A DNA stretch of 64,000 bases, taken from assembly GCA_028753945.1 (NCBI GenBank), contig JAPNXP010000004.1, forward strand, positions 5,270,001-5,334,000, given 5' to 3'. The translations under genes and the position numbers were made by a program. This DNA comes from Hexactinellida sp. DTS-2022 (taxonomy: Eukaryota; Porifera; Hexactinellida). The notes under the pieces are model-generated. The model saw only the letters and a program-made list of their open reading frames with translations, was not told where the DNA came from and ran no database searches. Below, piece after piece: positions 52,323 to 63,859 of the stretch (position 1 is the stretch's first letter; every line of letters begins with the position of its first letter).

Positions 52323-52931
52323 TCAGATTGATAGTTCATCTTCAAACTCCATAAGTTTGACCATAAAGCCGAAATTCGGCGCTGCACATTTTCGTGTTTC
52401 TTTAACTTTGTTTAAAGCGTTTTCCATGCTTAACTGTTCTGTTTTCATCAGGTAAGCTGTTGTTATTGTCACACTCCTGGACACCCCGGCTTGGCAGTGA
52501 ATAAGTACTTTTCCATTCCTGCTTTTGACCTGTTCAATGAACTCGAAAGCTTCTCGAAATATTTCACCTATATTTGTCTCGCATACATCTAGTACTGGGA
52601 GGTTCTTGTATACAAGTTCGTCTTCGAAATAGCTTTTGCAATTGCTAGCTACATTCAAGATGAACCCAATCCCGTTTTGGTTTAAAATTTCAAGATTTGA
52701 AGCGTGCGTTTCACTGCCTAGATAAATGAAATCGTTGATTTTTGAAGGTCCTTGTTTGTCGCAATAATCTGGGTTTTCAACAATTTCATCGCTTAGAGAA
52801 GATTCGCTTTCGAAATCAGAGTCATCATCGAAATCGAGGCATAGATTAGGTGAATTGAGTGTTGGTGAATTAATGGGGCTTGAAAAGTTCATTTCAAGGG
52901 AAGGCATAGTCAGTTTTAATGAGAAAGACAT
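52323..52931 (-). CDS. Dual-specificity (MKP-like) phosphatase 3 of 3
   Basis: A 202-aa DUSP. The N-terminus is Ser/Pro-rich (NSPTLNSP) with an acidic patch (34-50). Then GPSKINDFIYLGSETHAS, LNVAS, general-acid Asp115 in PVLDVCE, P-loop IHCQAGVSRS with Cys145 and Arg151, and NFGFMVKLMEFED at the end. It is the sister of the 36533 protein. S-P sites in the N-terminus could be targets of proline-directed kinases, a reasonable but untested regulatory idea. Intronless. TATA box at 52997-53003. Catalytic residues are complete. Confidence 0.92.
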   Translation of the reverse strand: MSFSLKLTMPSLEMNFSSPINSPTLNSPNLCLDFDDDSDFESESSLSDEIVENPDYCDKQGPSKINDFIYLGSETHASNLEILNQNGIGFILNVASNCKSYFEDELVYKNLPVLDVCETNIGEIFREAFEFIEQVKSRNGKVLIHCQAGVSRSVTITTAYLMKTEQLSMENALNKVKETRKCAAPNFGFMVKLMEFEDELSI

Positions 52932-52996
52932 TTTGATTGTTCTTTTGGTTATTGTTGATTGGATTTTTCTTTTTAAAATGTTAGATACTATGGCCT

Positions 52997-53003
52997 ATTT
53001 ATA
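52997..53003 (-). promoter_or_regulatory. TATA box of the 52323 phosphatase
   Basis: GTATAAATAGG on the minus strand, 66-72 bp upstream of ATG 52931. Confidence 0.65.
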
Positions 53004-53009
53004 CTAATT

Positions 53010-54580
53010 TAGATTAGCTTTCAGTTTGAGTTAAGTTGGAAATTATGCTGGATTAAAATACAAATAATTGAACTTAGTATGAACTATGATATTTAATAAT
53101 CATACTTTACATAATAGAAGGAGTTGCATAATATAGTGTATGTTATACGCGTTGTTATTTGTGTTTTGTGTTGTTTTCGTATTTATACAAAGTTGTATAA
53201 TTGCAGAATTAAAAATGTAAAACGAAGCGTTTCTAATGTATTCTCCTCTAATTTTAATTATCCATAATTCTGATTTGTATGACAAACTGATTTTATTTTT
53301 GTTTTTTTTAATAATTAGGTGACAATTTTTAATGTGCATATAATATGCATAAAATTCTAATTTAAACAGAAAAATATACAAACAAATAAACAAAACTAAC
53401 ATGAATAATTAATAAAATTATTGAGGTGTCAATTAAATTAATCCGATTATTGTACATTCTAATACTCTATTATTTTATCATAAATAATTTTTTAATTTGA
53501 TAAAATCCACAACTGTTTAGTTCTCCCTACGTTTTAAATTATTAATGATATATATACGTTGCAAATTCACAAATAGTACAAAACAGCAAATATATAATTC
53601 ATAATTCATAATATGAAACCAATATTATCCAGTTGATGGCAACATTCCTATTGCACAATTTTGTTGCTTAGGTTGTAATTCGACTTTAGTATGGTGCAAA
53701 ACAAATTATGTAATCTTATCTTAGGTTAATGTACGTAGATCATAAACAGTATTTTTATTTCGCTTACTACCTAATTATTTAAATTTATGGTATCAAAAAA
53801 GCTCCTAATAAATAATTTATATGTAGACAGTCTATTTCTAGACCAGGTTTTCTTACATATACATTAGTATTACCCATAGACGGCAGGGCTTTTGGTAAAC
53901 AGAATTTATAAACGGTCTACAAATTTTTGGCTTATTTGTATGGGCTTTTATAGACCGTCTACATATAAGGATGCTCTTCCTAAAATGAAAATAAGTAGAC
54001 TACTTTTTATTATTTAATTTATATAAGAATGTTTTACCAACTTTTTTGAAATTTTTTTATAAGCGTTCAGAATAAAAATTATTTATTGTGTAAATTATTT
54101 TTACATTAATTCCAATTCAAACGCTTAATTCCAATTCAAACGCAGATTCTAATACATATTACGTGTATAATATATAGATTGTTATATCTAAATTATTAAA
54201 TTCAAATCGCAAATAACTGATCTTGGCTTTTAAGGGGATTTTAATTACAAAGCCAAAATAAAAATTTGAAATTTTTTAGTTGCAATTAATACTATGTCCT
54301 GCTAAAACAATGTATAAATAAAATTGAATTCGCTTAGTATATTATCTCCAATTTGAAGATATTGTTATTTAATTCCTCAATTTTATTACAATATTTTATT
54401 TGGATTTATTCATTTCAAATGACAATAACTTCCAATTAACCATTAATTCCTCTACTAATTTGGATTTAATTTTCTAATAAACAAATTCATTGATGTAACC
54501 ACGAAAATATCTAAATTATATCACATTCGTTGAGCAATAAATTTCTGATACTTATTGTGGCTGATCGCGATGGTACGGTA
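53010..54580. other. AT-rich stretch without genes
   Basis: Only the element at 53826 is recognisable. A 100-codon minus-strand frame at 53100-53402 is AT-driven (Ile/Asn/Lys-rich) with no motif. Confidence 0.55.
53826..53972. mobile_element. Family N element
   Basis: AGACAGTCTATTTCTAGACC to TATAGACCGTCTACATATAA; inverted copy of the 29164 element. Confidence 0.7.
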
Positions 54581-54587
54581 ATTTTAG

Positions 54588-54655
54588 TGATTGTGCAAGA
54601 TTGTTAGAAAAGCTAGTTTACATAAATTATTCACCAGTTTTAGTCAAGCAATTCT
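54588..54655 (+). CDS. Candidate internal exon of an unidentified gene
   Basis: GGTAATTTTAG, then 68 bp open in one frame (DCARLLEKLVYINYSPVLVK...), then a perfect GTAAGT donor, phases 2 to 1. The peptide looks like an amphipathic helix followed by a strand. Short, so chance cannot be excluded. Confidence 0.25.
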
Positions 54656-54793
54656 GTAAGTGTTCTATTGTTATATAATTACTAACCACTGTTTTGGGGA
54701 ATAATCATTTAACATTGAGCTATCAATCGATAAGTAAGATATTTTAACTTTATTTAAACATTGAGAACTTTGTTCCAGTCTTGAAATGTTTTA

Positions 54794-54975
54794 CAGTCAG
54801 GTTCTTATTATGGACATTCAAGGGTTAATTAAAAATAGAGAGACTTTATAATAAGCGAACTCAACTTAAAACAAATCCTATTAAGTTGTTAAATTGGGAC
54901 CTAGGGCTTGTTCATAATAAAAAAGTTTTTCATATTAAGCACACGAAAAATGCTCAGAAAAAGCAGATCTTACTG
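54794..54975. mobile_element. Family D MITE
   Basis: CAGTCAGGTTCTTATTATGG to AAGCAGATCTTACTG. Confidence 0.9.
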
Positions 54976-56421
54976 TAATTCTTAAACTAATCAGTTTTTC
55001 GAGTTAATATTATGACAAAAAGGTTTTTAATATGAGACAGTACACAACTTATGTTACAAAATACTTTTTTAATTATATAGTAACTTTAACAAAAAATACA
55101 ATGAAGTTGTATAAACCGAATGACAAATTTAACTTCTATTCTACAACAAATACAATGATATAACATCATGATAGTTCCTTGTGATTTAGTATTAAACTTA
55201 AGTTCGTACATGTGTATTGAATTTCATAGCAAAATTCATTTCCAGAAAGTTTAATCTATTTTCTAAAATCATCATAACGTGATTATAGTGTAGATAGCTT
55301 CCTTTGCTAACTTCATTATATAACAGAAATACGAATATTCTTGTTTTGAAAAACAGTTAAGTTTAATTACATTTCCTTAATTTGAAAAACAGTGAAGTAA
55401 TTTAGAAGTGAAGTAATTTAGAATGAAGTAATTTAGAAGTGGTTTAATGGTATTTCCTTAAAGTCGAATGTTATTAGATAGCTCTAGAGGAAATAGTATC
55501 AAATAATTAATGCTTTCGTTATTAATTAATTAATCAAGTAATTATGAGTCAGTGACACTAAATTGTTTTATAATTTAAACTCCATAATTAGTAAACTGTG
55601 TTTGTTAGAATTAGAGTTGTTTTTGATAGAATTCAATCAATTTACAGTCTTTATTTAGTTTGTATAATTGGGAGCGCTTGGCAATTAATTAAGTTTTGTT
55701 AAGTTGATAACTTGATACTGTTTTTCAAAAACAATGAGATTCTATTTTTAGTTACTGCCATAAGATTTCGGTTAAACTACACAAATGTATTTAGAAAATA
55801 ATTATACGTCATATAAGAAGTAAAATTTCTTAAAATATACTTATATTAATATAATTTAGTTGTATATAGCAACTTTAGGATTGTTCAACATTCGTGTTTA
55901 TATGCAATAACAGCGTTAAATTTGTCTGCTTATAGGTTATAATACTATATATTTTTTATAAAACTTCCTTTTTCTTTGAAAAAATGATTTAGTTCATAAT
56001 GCAGGTGAATGATGAAATGACTTTGTAGAGATTTTTGATTTTGTTATTTAAAAGGAATATTGTGCAATAATTATCATGCATGAGGTATTAAAACATAATG
56101 TTATAGTGAGTTAGCATATCTTAACAACCATTGTGGCACATTAGAATGCAATCATTTATGATGCATTTAGCAGTGAGAAATTGTTATCATCAAATGTAAT
56201 AATTAAATTTGGAATTTCTCTCAATACTTGTTTACCCAGCCCTATATCAATTCCAATAATTATCCGCTTAAAATTAACAAAACCTAAAAAATTTATTCAA
56301 ATTGGCAAAAAAAGATTTTGTACATATATACTTTCAGAATTGGTTAATGATTATTAACTTAATGAAAAGACAAAAAATCACAATTTGTATCTAATTAAGA
56401 AATTATTTGTTGAAGGAACAA

Positions 56422-56571
56422 CAGTGGTGTTCGCTTAGTATTAAGTCGCATTTTAGATGAAATTTGCTTCCTAATAGGCGAACTTGTTATTAGAGGAACA
56501 GAATTAACATTAAATGCTCGCTTGAGGACTGAAAAAATTAGAGCAATTGCTATTAGGCGAACACTATTATA
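56422..56571. mobile_element. Family H MITE
   Basis: CAGTGGTGTTCGCTTAGTAT to GGCGAACACTATTA. Confidence 0.87.
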
Positions 56572-56950
56572 GAACCTTTTATTTCCATTAAAAGTTAATT
56601 GATATTTAATGTATTTTATCATCCCAAGCACCTGCAAATATGGAAAAATATCTTACAATTCGATCAAAAACCAATAGATGTTCTATTACAATAATTAAGT
56701 ATGTTTTATGTTGGTTTAATCCAGATTGCACAACTTAAGATTATCATGCTCACAGCATACGTAGAATTCTTGTATATTACAAATTTAATGTAATCATGAT
56801 GAGATTTGAATTGGGAGAAAATTTAGAGATGATTTGAGGAGTAAAAAATCCAGGAAATTAGGAAATATTACAAATAATATTCAAATTGACGCCACCAAAG
56901 GTCGTTAACTGTATTAAGGTTATATTAAACGAGTTTAATTTATTAGCTTA

Positions 56951-57105
56951 CAGTAAACTCCTATTATAACGAAGTCTGATATAACGAAATGGATATTTCC
57001 CCCAGATCACTAAATGCATTAATTATTATCCGCTTATAACGAATATCCGGATATAACGAAGGAATTTATAGGTCCCAAGCACTTCGTTATAACGAGAGTT
57101 CACTG
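56951..57105. mobile_element. Family E MITE
   Basis: CAGTAAACTCCTATTATAAC to CGAGAGTTCACTG; complete. Confidence 0.92.
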
Positions 57106-58879
57106 TATTTAAATTATGTACTATAATAAAAATCAAGATTTGTATGTATCACACGTATCATATTTCTGCTCCTACACAAGTAAATTGTATTCGCCTCGTG
57201 TTAAATAACTATAGTCTCCCATATAATTTTATCAGTATTAGTACGGTAACTTTCAATGTTTAATGTCCATGATTAATTATGGGAAATCCGTATTAAAAAT
57301 GTTTTTAAATTTAGACGTTACATGAATTAATGTTTCAAAATTATCTTCCGCTTTCAAAATACTAAAAATGTGTATTTTTCTTCAAATTAATTGTGAAATA
57401 CAATATAATATAACCCGTGGGTTATCAACTTTCATTGAGCTATTTTTATCTAAACTTTTGATACAATTCCTTTCATAGAAATTGTTTGTATCGTATTTCA
57501 AGTCTCTTCTTATAGCAAACTATCACGAGTATAACTTTCAATGTATTTAGTTACAAAGTTATTTTCCCGATTTCCCATGGGATTAATTTCAAAGGAAATT
57601 TTTATTTGGATATTATGTACATATTTGAATTGTTCGCTATAAAAAATGCGAAAATATTAATGTATACAAAATCTTAAGGGTTAGAAACTCACGGGATTTA
57701 TTCGCCTCCAATTTTGCCTTGGTTAATTATTAGAAGGGCTAATTTTCGATTTTTCCAATTATAATTTGATGAAATGAGATGAGTGAGTCCACATATTAAT
57801 TGTGTTTCACGTTATTAACGTTGCAAATTTAAGTTTCAATATGTTTTTCTTATTTAATTGAAAGTAAATATTCCAATGGGATTTACTGTTATTAAAATAA
57901 ATTACCCTAAAATTATTAAATGTAACGTAGGTTGATTTCAGAATAGAAATGAGACACAATTTTAACCACTTTTGCATAATTAAGTTAATAAACTAATTGT
58001 GTAAACAACTTGTTTTTCTACCTTTAAGAAAAAATTATAGGTAATTATCGATTATTATCTAAAACATAACATTTCAAGTACTTAATTTATATAATTAATT
58101 CAAAATATGGGTAAATAATAAAAAATAAATTTTATTTGCCTTTCATAAAATGTAAAACACTTTAAATTATTCAAATTAGTTATAATGGACAGGTTGTTTG
58201 GTTGTTCTAGGTAGAATAAGTTAATTGTTTGTGGAAATGATTGTAGCAACGTTAGCTAAATATAATCTATGTTAATTGTTTGTTCGGTTAGACCATAAGT
58301 TTCCAGATCTTTTGATAATGCCAAACTTACAAGTTACATTATCCCATTCACTAAATATAACAAAAGTATATACAATTTTTTTCTAAAATTAAGATAGCAA
58401 TTTCCCAAAAAAATATTTTCCAAATCTATGGAACTTGTTAATTAGAGTATCTGTTAGATTAAGAATTTAATTAGTTCGATTTCGTCACATTAAAATGAAT
58501 GATCAATGAAAAACAATTCACTAATATTTAAAAACCACCCATTTTTGAAAGTATAAGTATTAAATTGCAATATCGTTCCGTGCCAGGCAATTTCAATTAT
58601 TATTTAAGTATAATTGAATTCTTGAGTAAGTTTAATGTTACACCAGACCACTAAGCAAAGTATGGGCGGTGAAATTTATTTATAATATGGATATGGGTGT
58701 TACTAGAGAGCTTTCACAATAATATTCTGCATATTTTAAATTCTAATTTGGTTATTAACTTATTATATAAATTTGCTAATAATTATTAGTAACCAAGCTA
58801 GTACCAATTTAATTAATTATATACCCAATATGGTTGGTCAACAAATAATTCCCATTTTTCTATGAAAGGTATTTAAATA

Positions 58880-58958
58880 CAGTCGGGACCAGGTTATTTT
58901 GACCCCATTAAGTGGAGAAATATATTAACCGGTGGCTCTATTAAGCTGAGTATACTGT
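58880..58958. mobile_element. Family F MITE deletion derivative
   Basis: CAGTCGGGACCAGGTTATTT to GCTGAGTATACTG; the left third is missing but the new left end still begins CAGTCG. Confidence 0.85.
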
Positions 58959-59745
58959 ATTATAAAAACTTACTCTATGTCAAATAGTTACTATAAATTG
59001 ACACTAATTTGTTATCATATGAATGTCTTAATTGAACACACCAAAATTCCAATTTCAAGAAAATAAAATTTTATTAAAAACATAATTCAGTAATAAGTAA
59101 TTTCATAGCGAAATTATTCGTAAAAAATATTTTTTCTGCCACACAAGCAAGTAACCAAGTTCTAATTTTCTACACTATTATTTAATTAATAGAAACTTAC
59201 AAAATATTCCATGTAATATTAATACATAATAATTTCTGTGATATATAATTATTGCTCCAATTATATCTACATTAATTATATTAATACGACATATAATGCT
59301 CCAAATTAAAATAGTAATATTGTAATAAGAGTAGAAATATATGCTAAATATTTAGTAAGATCTTACCTAAGATTATTAATTAGCTATTAATAATGTATAT
59401 TCCAATTTAGTTTGAGTAACATTGGTAGATAGTATGAAAGCATTTCAAGACTTCGGTTAATCATATATCTCTAGGTAACATCCTGTATTAAATTTGCAAT
59501 TTTTCGATTAATTCGGACACTGCTTTAAACCATATGTTGTAAGCACTAATCATTATGATTTAACATAAATACTTATAGAAGCCTCAGTTTTACTTGACTA
59601 AAGGTAAATACGTATATAAACCGTCATAAACTGACCTTTCCCTTGTGCGTGAACTAAGTGAACTTACATTCTAAAAAACGGTTTCTACGAGAGAATATAA
59701 AAATAAACTTGTCCCAATTAAGCGGAGTAGACTGTATCCTTATAT

Positions 59746-59832
59746 ACAGTAAACTCTTCATAATTGGGACACCAGTTAATTGTGTGAAACTATCCTCCGA
59801 CCAAAGTGGACCAATTAAGCAGAGTCGAATAT
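59746..59832. mobile_element. Degenerate CAGT-type element
   Basis: CAGTAAACTCTTCATAATTG to AAGCAGAGTCGA; related to family F but with CCAATTAAGC words. Confidence 0.55.
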
Positions 59833-60435
59833 ATTAACCAGTTCGCTTTCTATAGTTATATAATACAGTGAGTGTAATTTGCTTTTTAACCGGGGTGGGG
59901 GGGGGGTCAAATAATGATCATAACAAGTTAACTGGGGTTTTAATTCTTATTTTAACTTTGTGAACTTAGAACCTTAGTCTCTTTCAATAGAAAATCTAAA
60001 ATAAGTAACACCACTAAATATTTTTTACAAATAGAAAAAGGTAATTTTAATCTAATTTAACTTTAGAAATAAAATCTCCCTGAATTACATTTTAAACTAA
60101 TTCGTCACATACGCAAATACTTCTTTAATCAAAATTCTACTTTTGATTTAAAATAAATTACTGAGTAGACAAGAACTGCTTTTTGATACTAAATAGACTA
60201 TTTTCAATGTACTATTGTCTATTAATTAAAATGCTTGATTAGCCTACGAAGCATTTTAACTAATTAATTAATTTAATTTAAAAACACCTTAAATTATAAT
60301 GCTTACATTGTGGTTTAAATATAATTGAAGTTTCAATATCTACTTTGAGAATGATTTCAAAGTTAAATATGAAATTTGAATGATGTTTGATTGATTATTT
60401 ATATTTACTTATGGAAGTACAAGTAGTATCTATAA

Positions 60436-62133
60436 TCAGTTCCTCTATAGAGACACCTATTATTGTGTCTGTACATAGAGATTATAACAGGAATCAGTTC
60501 CTCTATAGAGACACCTATTATTGTGTCTGTACATAGAGATTCTAACAAGAATCAGTTCCTCTATAGAGACACCTATTATTGTGTCTGTACATAGAGATTA
60601 TAACAGGAATCAGTTCCTCTATAGAGACACCTATTATTGTGTCTGTACATAGAGATTCTAACAAGAATCAGTTCCTCTATAGAGACACCTATTATATTGT
60701 GTCAGTACATAGAGATTATAACAGGAATCAGTTCCTCTATAGAGACACCTATTATTGTGTCTGTACATAGAGATTATAACAGGAATCAGTTCCTCTATAG
60801 AGACACCTATTATTGTGTTTCTACATAGAGATTCTAACAGGAATCAGTTCCTCTATAGAGACACCTATTATTGTGTCTGTACATAGAGATTCTAACAGGA
60901 ATCAGTTCCTCTATAGAGACACCTATTATTGTGTCAGTACATAGAGATTCTAACAGGAATCAGTTCCTCTATAGAGACACCTATTATTGTGTTTGTACAT
61001 AGAGATTCTAACAAGAACCAATTCCTCTATAATAGAGACACTTATTATTGTGTTTGTACATAGAGATTCTAAAAGGAATCAGTTCCTCTATAGAGACACC
61101 TATTATTGTGTTTGTACATAGAGATTCTAACAAGAACCAATTCCTCTATAATAGAGACACTTATTATTGTGTCTGTACATAGAGATTATAACAGGAATCA
61201 GTTCCTCTATAGAGACACCTATTATTGTGTCTGTATATATAGCGATTATAACAAGAATCAGTTCCTCTATAGAGACACCTATTATTGTGTCAGTACATAG
61301 AGATTATAACAGGAATCAGTTCCTCTATAGAGACACCTATTATTGTGTCTGTACATAGAGATTATAACAAGAATCAGTTCCTCTATAGAGACACCTATTA
61401 TTGTGTCAGTACATAGAGATTATAACAGGAATCAGTTCCTCTATAGAGACACCTATTATTGTGTCTGTATATATAGAGATTCTAACAGGAATCAGTTCCT
61501 CTATAGAGACACCTATTATTGTGTCAGTACATAGAGATTCTAACAGGAATCAGTTCCTCTATAGAGACACCTATTATTGTGTCTGTACATAGAGATTCTA
61601 ACAGGAATCAGTTCCTCTATAGAGACACCTAGTATTGTGTCTGTATATAGAGATTCTAACAGGAATCAGTTCCTCTATAGAGACACCTATTACTGTGTCT
61701 GTACATAGAGATTCTAACAGGAATCAGTTCCTCTATAGAGACACCTATTATTGTGTCTGTACATAGAGATTATAACAGGAATCAGTTCCTCTATAGAGAC
61801 ACCTATTATTGTGTCTGTACATAGAGATTCTAACAGGAATCAGTTCCTCTATAGAGACACCTATTATTGTGTCTGTATATAGAGATTCTAACAGGAATCA
61901 GTTCCTCTATAGAGACACCTATTATTGTGTCTGTACATAGAGATTCTAACAGGAATCAGTTCCTCTATAGAGACACCTATTATTGTGTCTGTATATAGAG
62001 ATTCTAACAGGAATCAGTTCCTCTATAGAGACACCTATTACTGTGTCTGTACATAGAGATTCTAACAGGAATCAGTTCCTCTTAGAGACACCTATTATTG
62101 TGTCTGTATATAGAGATTCTAACAAGAATCAGT
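60436..62133 (+). repeat. 58-bp satellite array 3, about 29 units
   Basis: The largest array. Recurrent variants alternate along it (ATTCTAACAGG, ATTATAACAGG, ATTCTAACAAG; GTGTCTGT, GTGTCAGT, GTATATATAG). Alternation of C and T/A variants in its middle suggests higher-order units of two or more monomers. Units near 61016 and 61140 carry a 3-bp insertion (CTATAATAGAG) in an otherwise identical pair 125 bp apart. Confidence 0.97.
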
Positions 62134-62139
62134 ACATTT

Positions 62140-62720
62140 GTAAAAACACACATTTTCTTATCTTTCATTACATAACATGAATTCGGTAATAGGATCATTA
62201 TTTTATAATTATAATATTCTAATAGTTTAGTAGAGTTTAAATATTTGCATAAAAGCTCTTTTGTATGAAATCAAATACAAATCAAAACACAACCACAAAT
62301 TACGATTTTATTATGAAATTGTTATTCAATTCCTATTCTATGATAGTTTCAGTTTTAATATTCTTTTCTTTTAATGGTTCCAATATATCCTACATACATT
62401 ATTATATGGTTAATTAATAATTAAAACTGTTCAAAATTCATAGATCCATAAGGTTTTTCCTATAGACAGTAAATAAATTGATTAGGTGCTCCCAATAAAC
62501 GGTTTCCAAATTTAGCCAAGTTGATTGTATACGGAATTTAAATTCAAATATAATTCCTTTTAAGAAAGGGCCCTTTTGCAATAGGACTTAGTATAACTCC
62601 AATATATAATATGCTATAAGTTATTAAGTTTTAAAATGGGCTATAAATCCAGTGCAAAATTATACAATCGAGATAACTGTCTAACTGGACTAAACATGGA
62701 ATTACTGAATAATTTATATG
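62140..62720. other. Right flank of satellite array 3
   Basis: AT-rich sequence with no ORF, exon or repeat that I can support. Confidence 0.5.
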
Positions 62721-62730
62721 AAAATCAATA

Positions 62731-62913
62731 CAGTATACTCCGCTTAATAGAGCCACCGGTTAATAGATTTCTCGCTAAATGGGGTCAAAATTTCACAGGA
62801 TTTATAGAACGGAATGACATTTGGCTTAAAATATTTTCGGTTGATAGATTTCTTCCTTTATTTAGGTCAAAGCGACCTGGTACCGAGGTGACTCTATTAA
62901 GCAGAGTCGACTG
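62731..62913. mobile_element. Family F MITE
   Basis: CAGTATACTCCGCTTAATAG to GCAGAGTCGACTG; full length with several point changes. Confidence 0.9.
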
Positions 62914-63287
62914 TATTTTTAAATTTTATTTAAAATGACTACATTTAGAAAGTCCACACTAGTAAAAATGATCCCCTAATGTTCATTATTTCTCTTTTTT
63001 TTTATTGACTAGCTCTTGACAACATTATTCATTTACGAAACGGAACATTACGTTCATAGAATTTCTGATTATTATACTAAAAGTTCAAGTTAGTTTCATT
63101 ATAAACGCCCATATAGTTATTGTGTCTAATGTAATGATTTTGCAATCAAATCACCCAATCAAATTATACTTATCAGGCAATTATGTGGAAATAAATTACT
63201 CTTCCTTTCACAACATTTATGGTAAACTGAAATTTAATATCTTGTGTATAGATTTTAAGATCAAATTTCACACTTTTTGAGAAGAAA

Positions 63288-63403
63288 TACTTATCTTATT
63301 ATAGGAAATTAACGTGACAGAAATTAACGCTCCATGAAATTAACGCGAATTTGAGCAATTCGCGTTAATTTTATGGCGGGTTAATTTCCTATAATAAGGT
63401 ATA
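63288..63403. mobile_element. Foldback with TTATTATAGGAAATTAAC arms
   Basis: Outer arms ATCTTATTATAGGAAATTAA / TTAATTTCCTATAATAAGGT, and inside them ATTAACGCG / CGCGTTAAT. Nearly the whole 115 bp can fold back. Confidence 0.8.
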
Positions 63404-63756
63404 TATCGTCTAACACTTTTCTAATTTTTAAACAAATAAAATTCACTTTTGCGAAGCCGGTTTTTTATATTAAAAGGTGTTGACCGATATACAAGTAAGC
63501 CCTTTTAAAAATGAATAAACTCATGGTTTTATAGAAACATGCGCCACCATACTAATCTAACAAATATAGAATTGCTACTTTCTATTGACGTAAAACAAAC
63601 AAATAAGCGTTAATCGATATAGGTGGGTCAAGTATATAATGAGTGATATAATTAGACTGTAAGAGTTTTGGTAATTACTTTACAATTATTTATTCCCCAT
63701 CATATTATGAAAGTAAGATTTTGCAAGTCACAAAGAGATAAATTGCATTTATGTAG

Positions 63757-63859
63757 GAAAATGATGAAATACGCAATCTGTAGAATCAAATTTTATCCTA
63801 GTGTTTCATGTAAAATAGTTGCAATATTAACTATTTCTGACATAAAATCGTTAGGCAAA
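63757..63859 (+). CDS. Candidate internal exon near the right edge
   Basis: After TTTATGTAG a frame of 34 codons (MMKYAICRIKFYPSVSCKIV...) runs to a GTAAGG. The same frame stays open on both sides (63668-63958), so it may be part of a 96-codon ORF instead. No motif recognised. Confidence 0.2.

Larger units (their letters stand above)
55000..60430. other. Long AT-rich gene desert
   Basis: Contains the elements at 56422, 56951, 58880 and 59746, a short direct repeat of GAAGTAATTTAGAA at about 55390-55440, and an 8-9 base G run at about 59901. A consensus minus-strand donor at 57667 follows only a short open frame (AKLEANKS). No gene seen. Confidence 0.5.

Noticed and set aside
60579..62180. 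Series of overlapping 63-65 codon ORFs (CLYIEI..., VSVHRD...)
   Set aside because: They are frames through the 58-bp satellite. Because 58 is not a multiple of three, translation cycles through all frames until it meets TAG in TACATAG.
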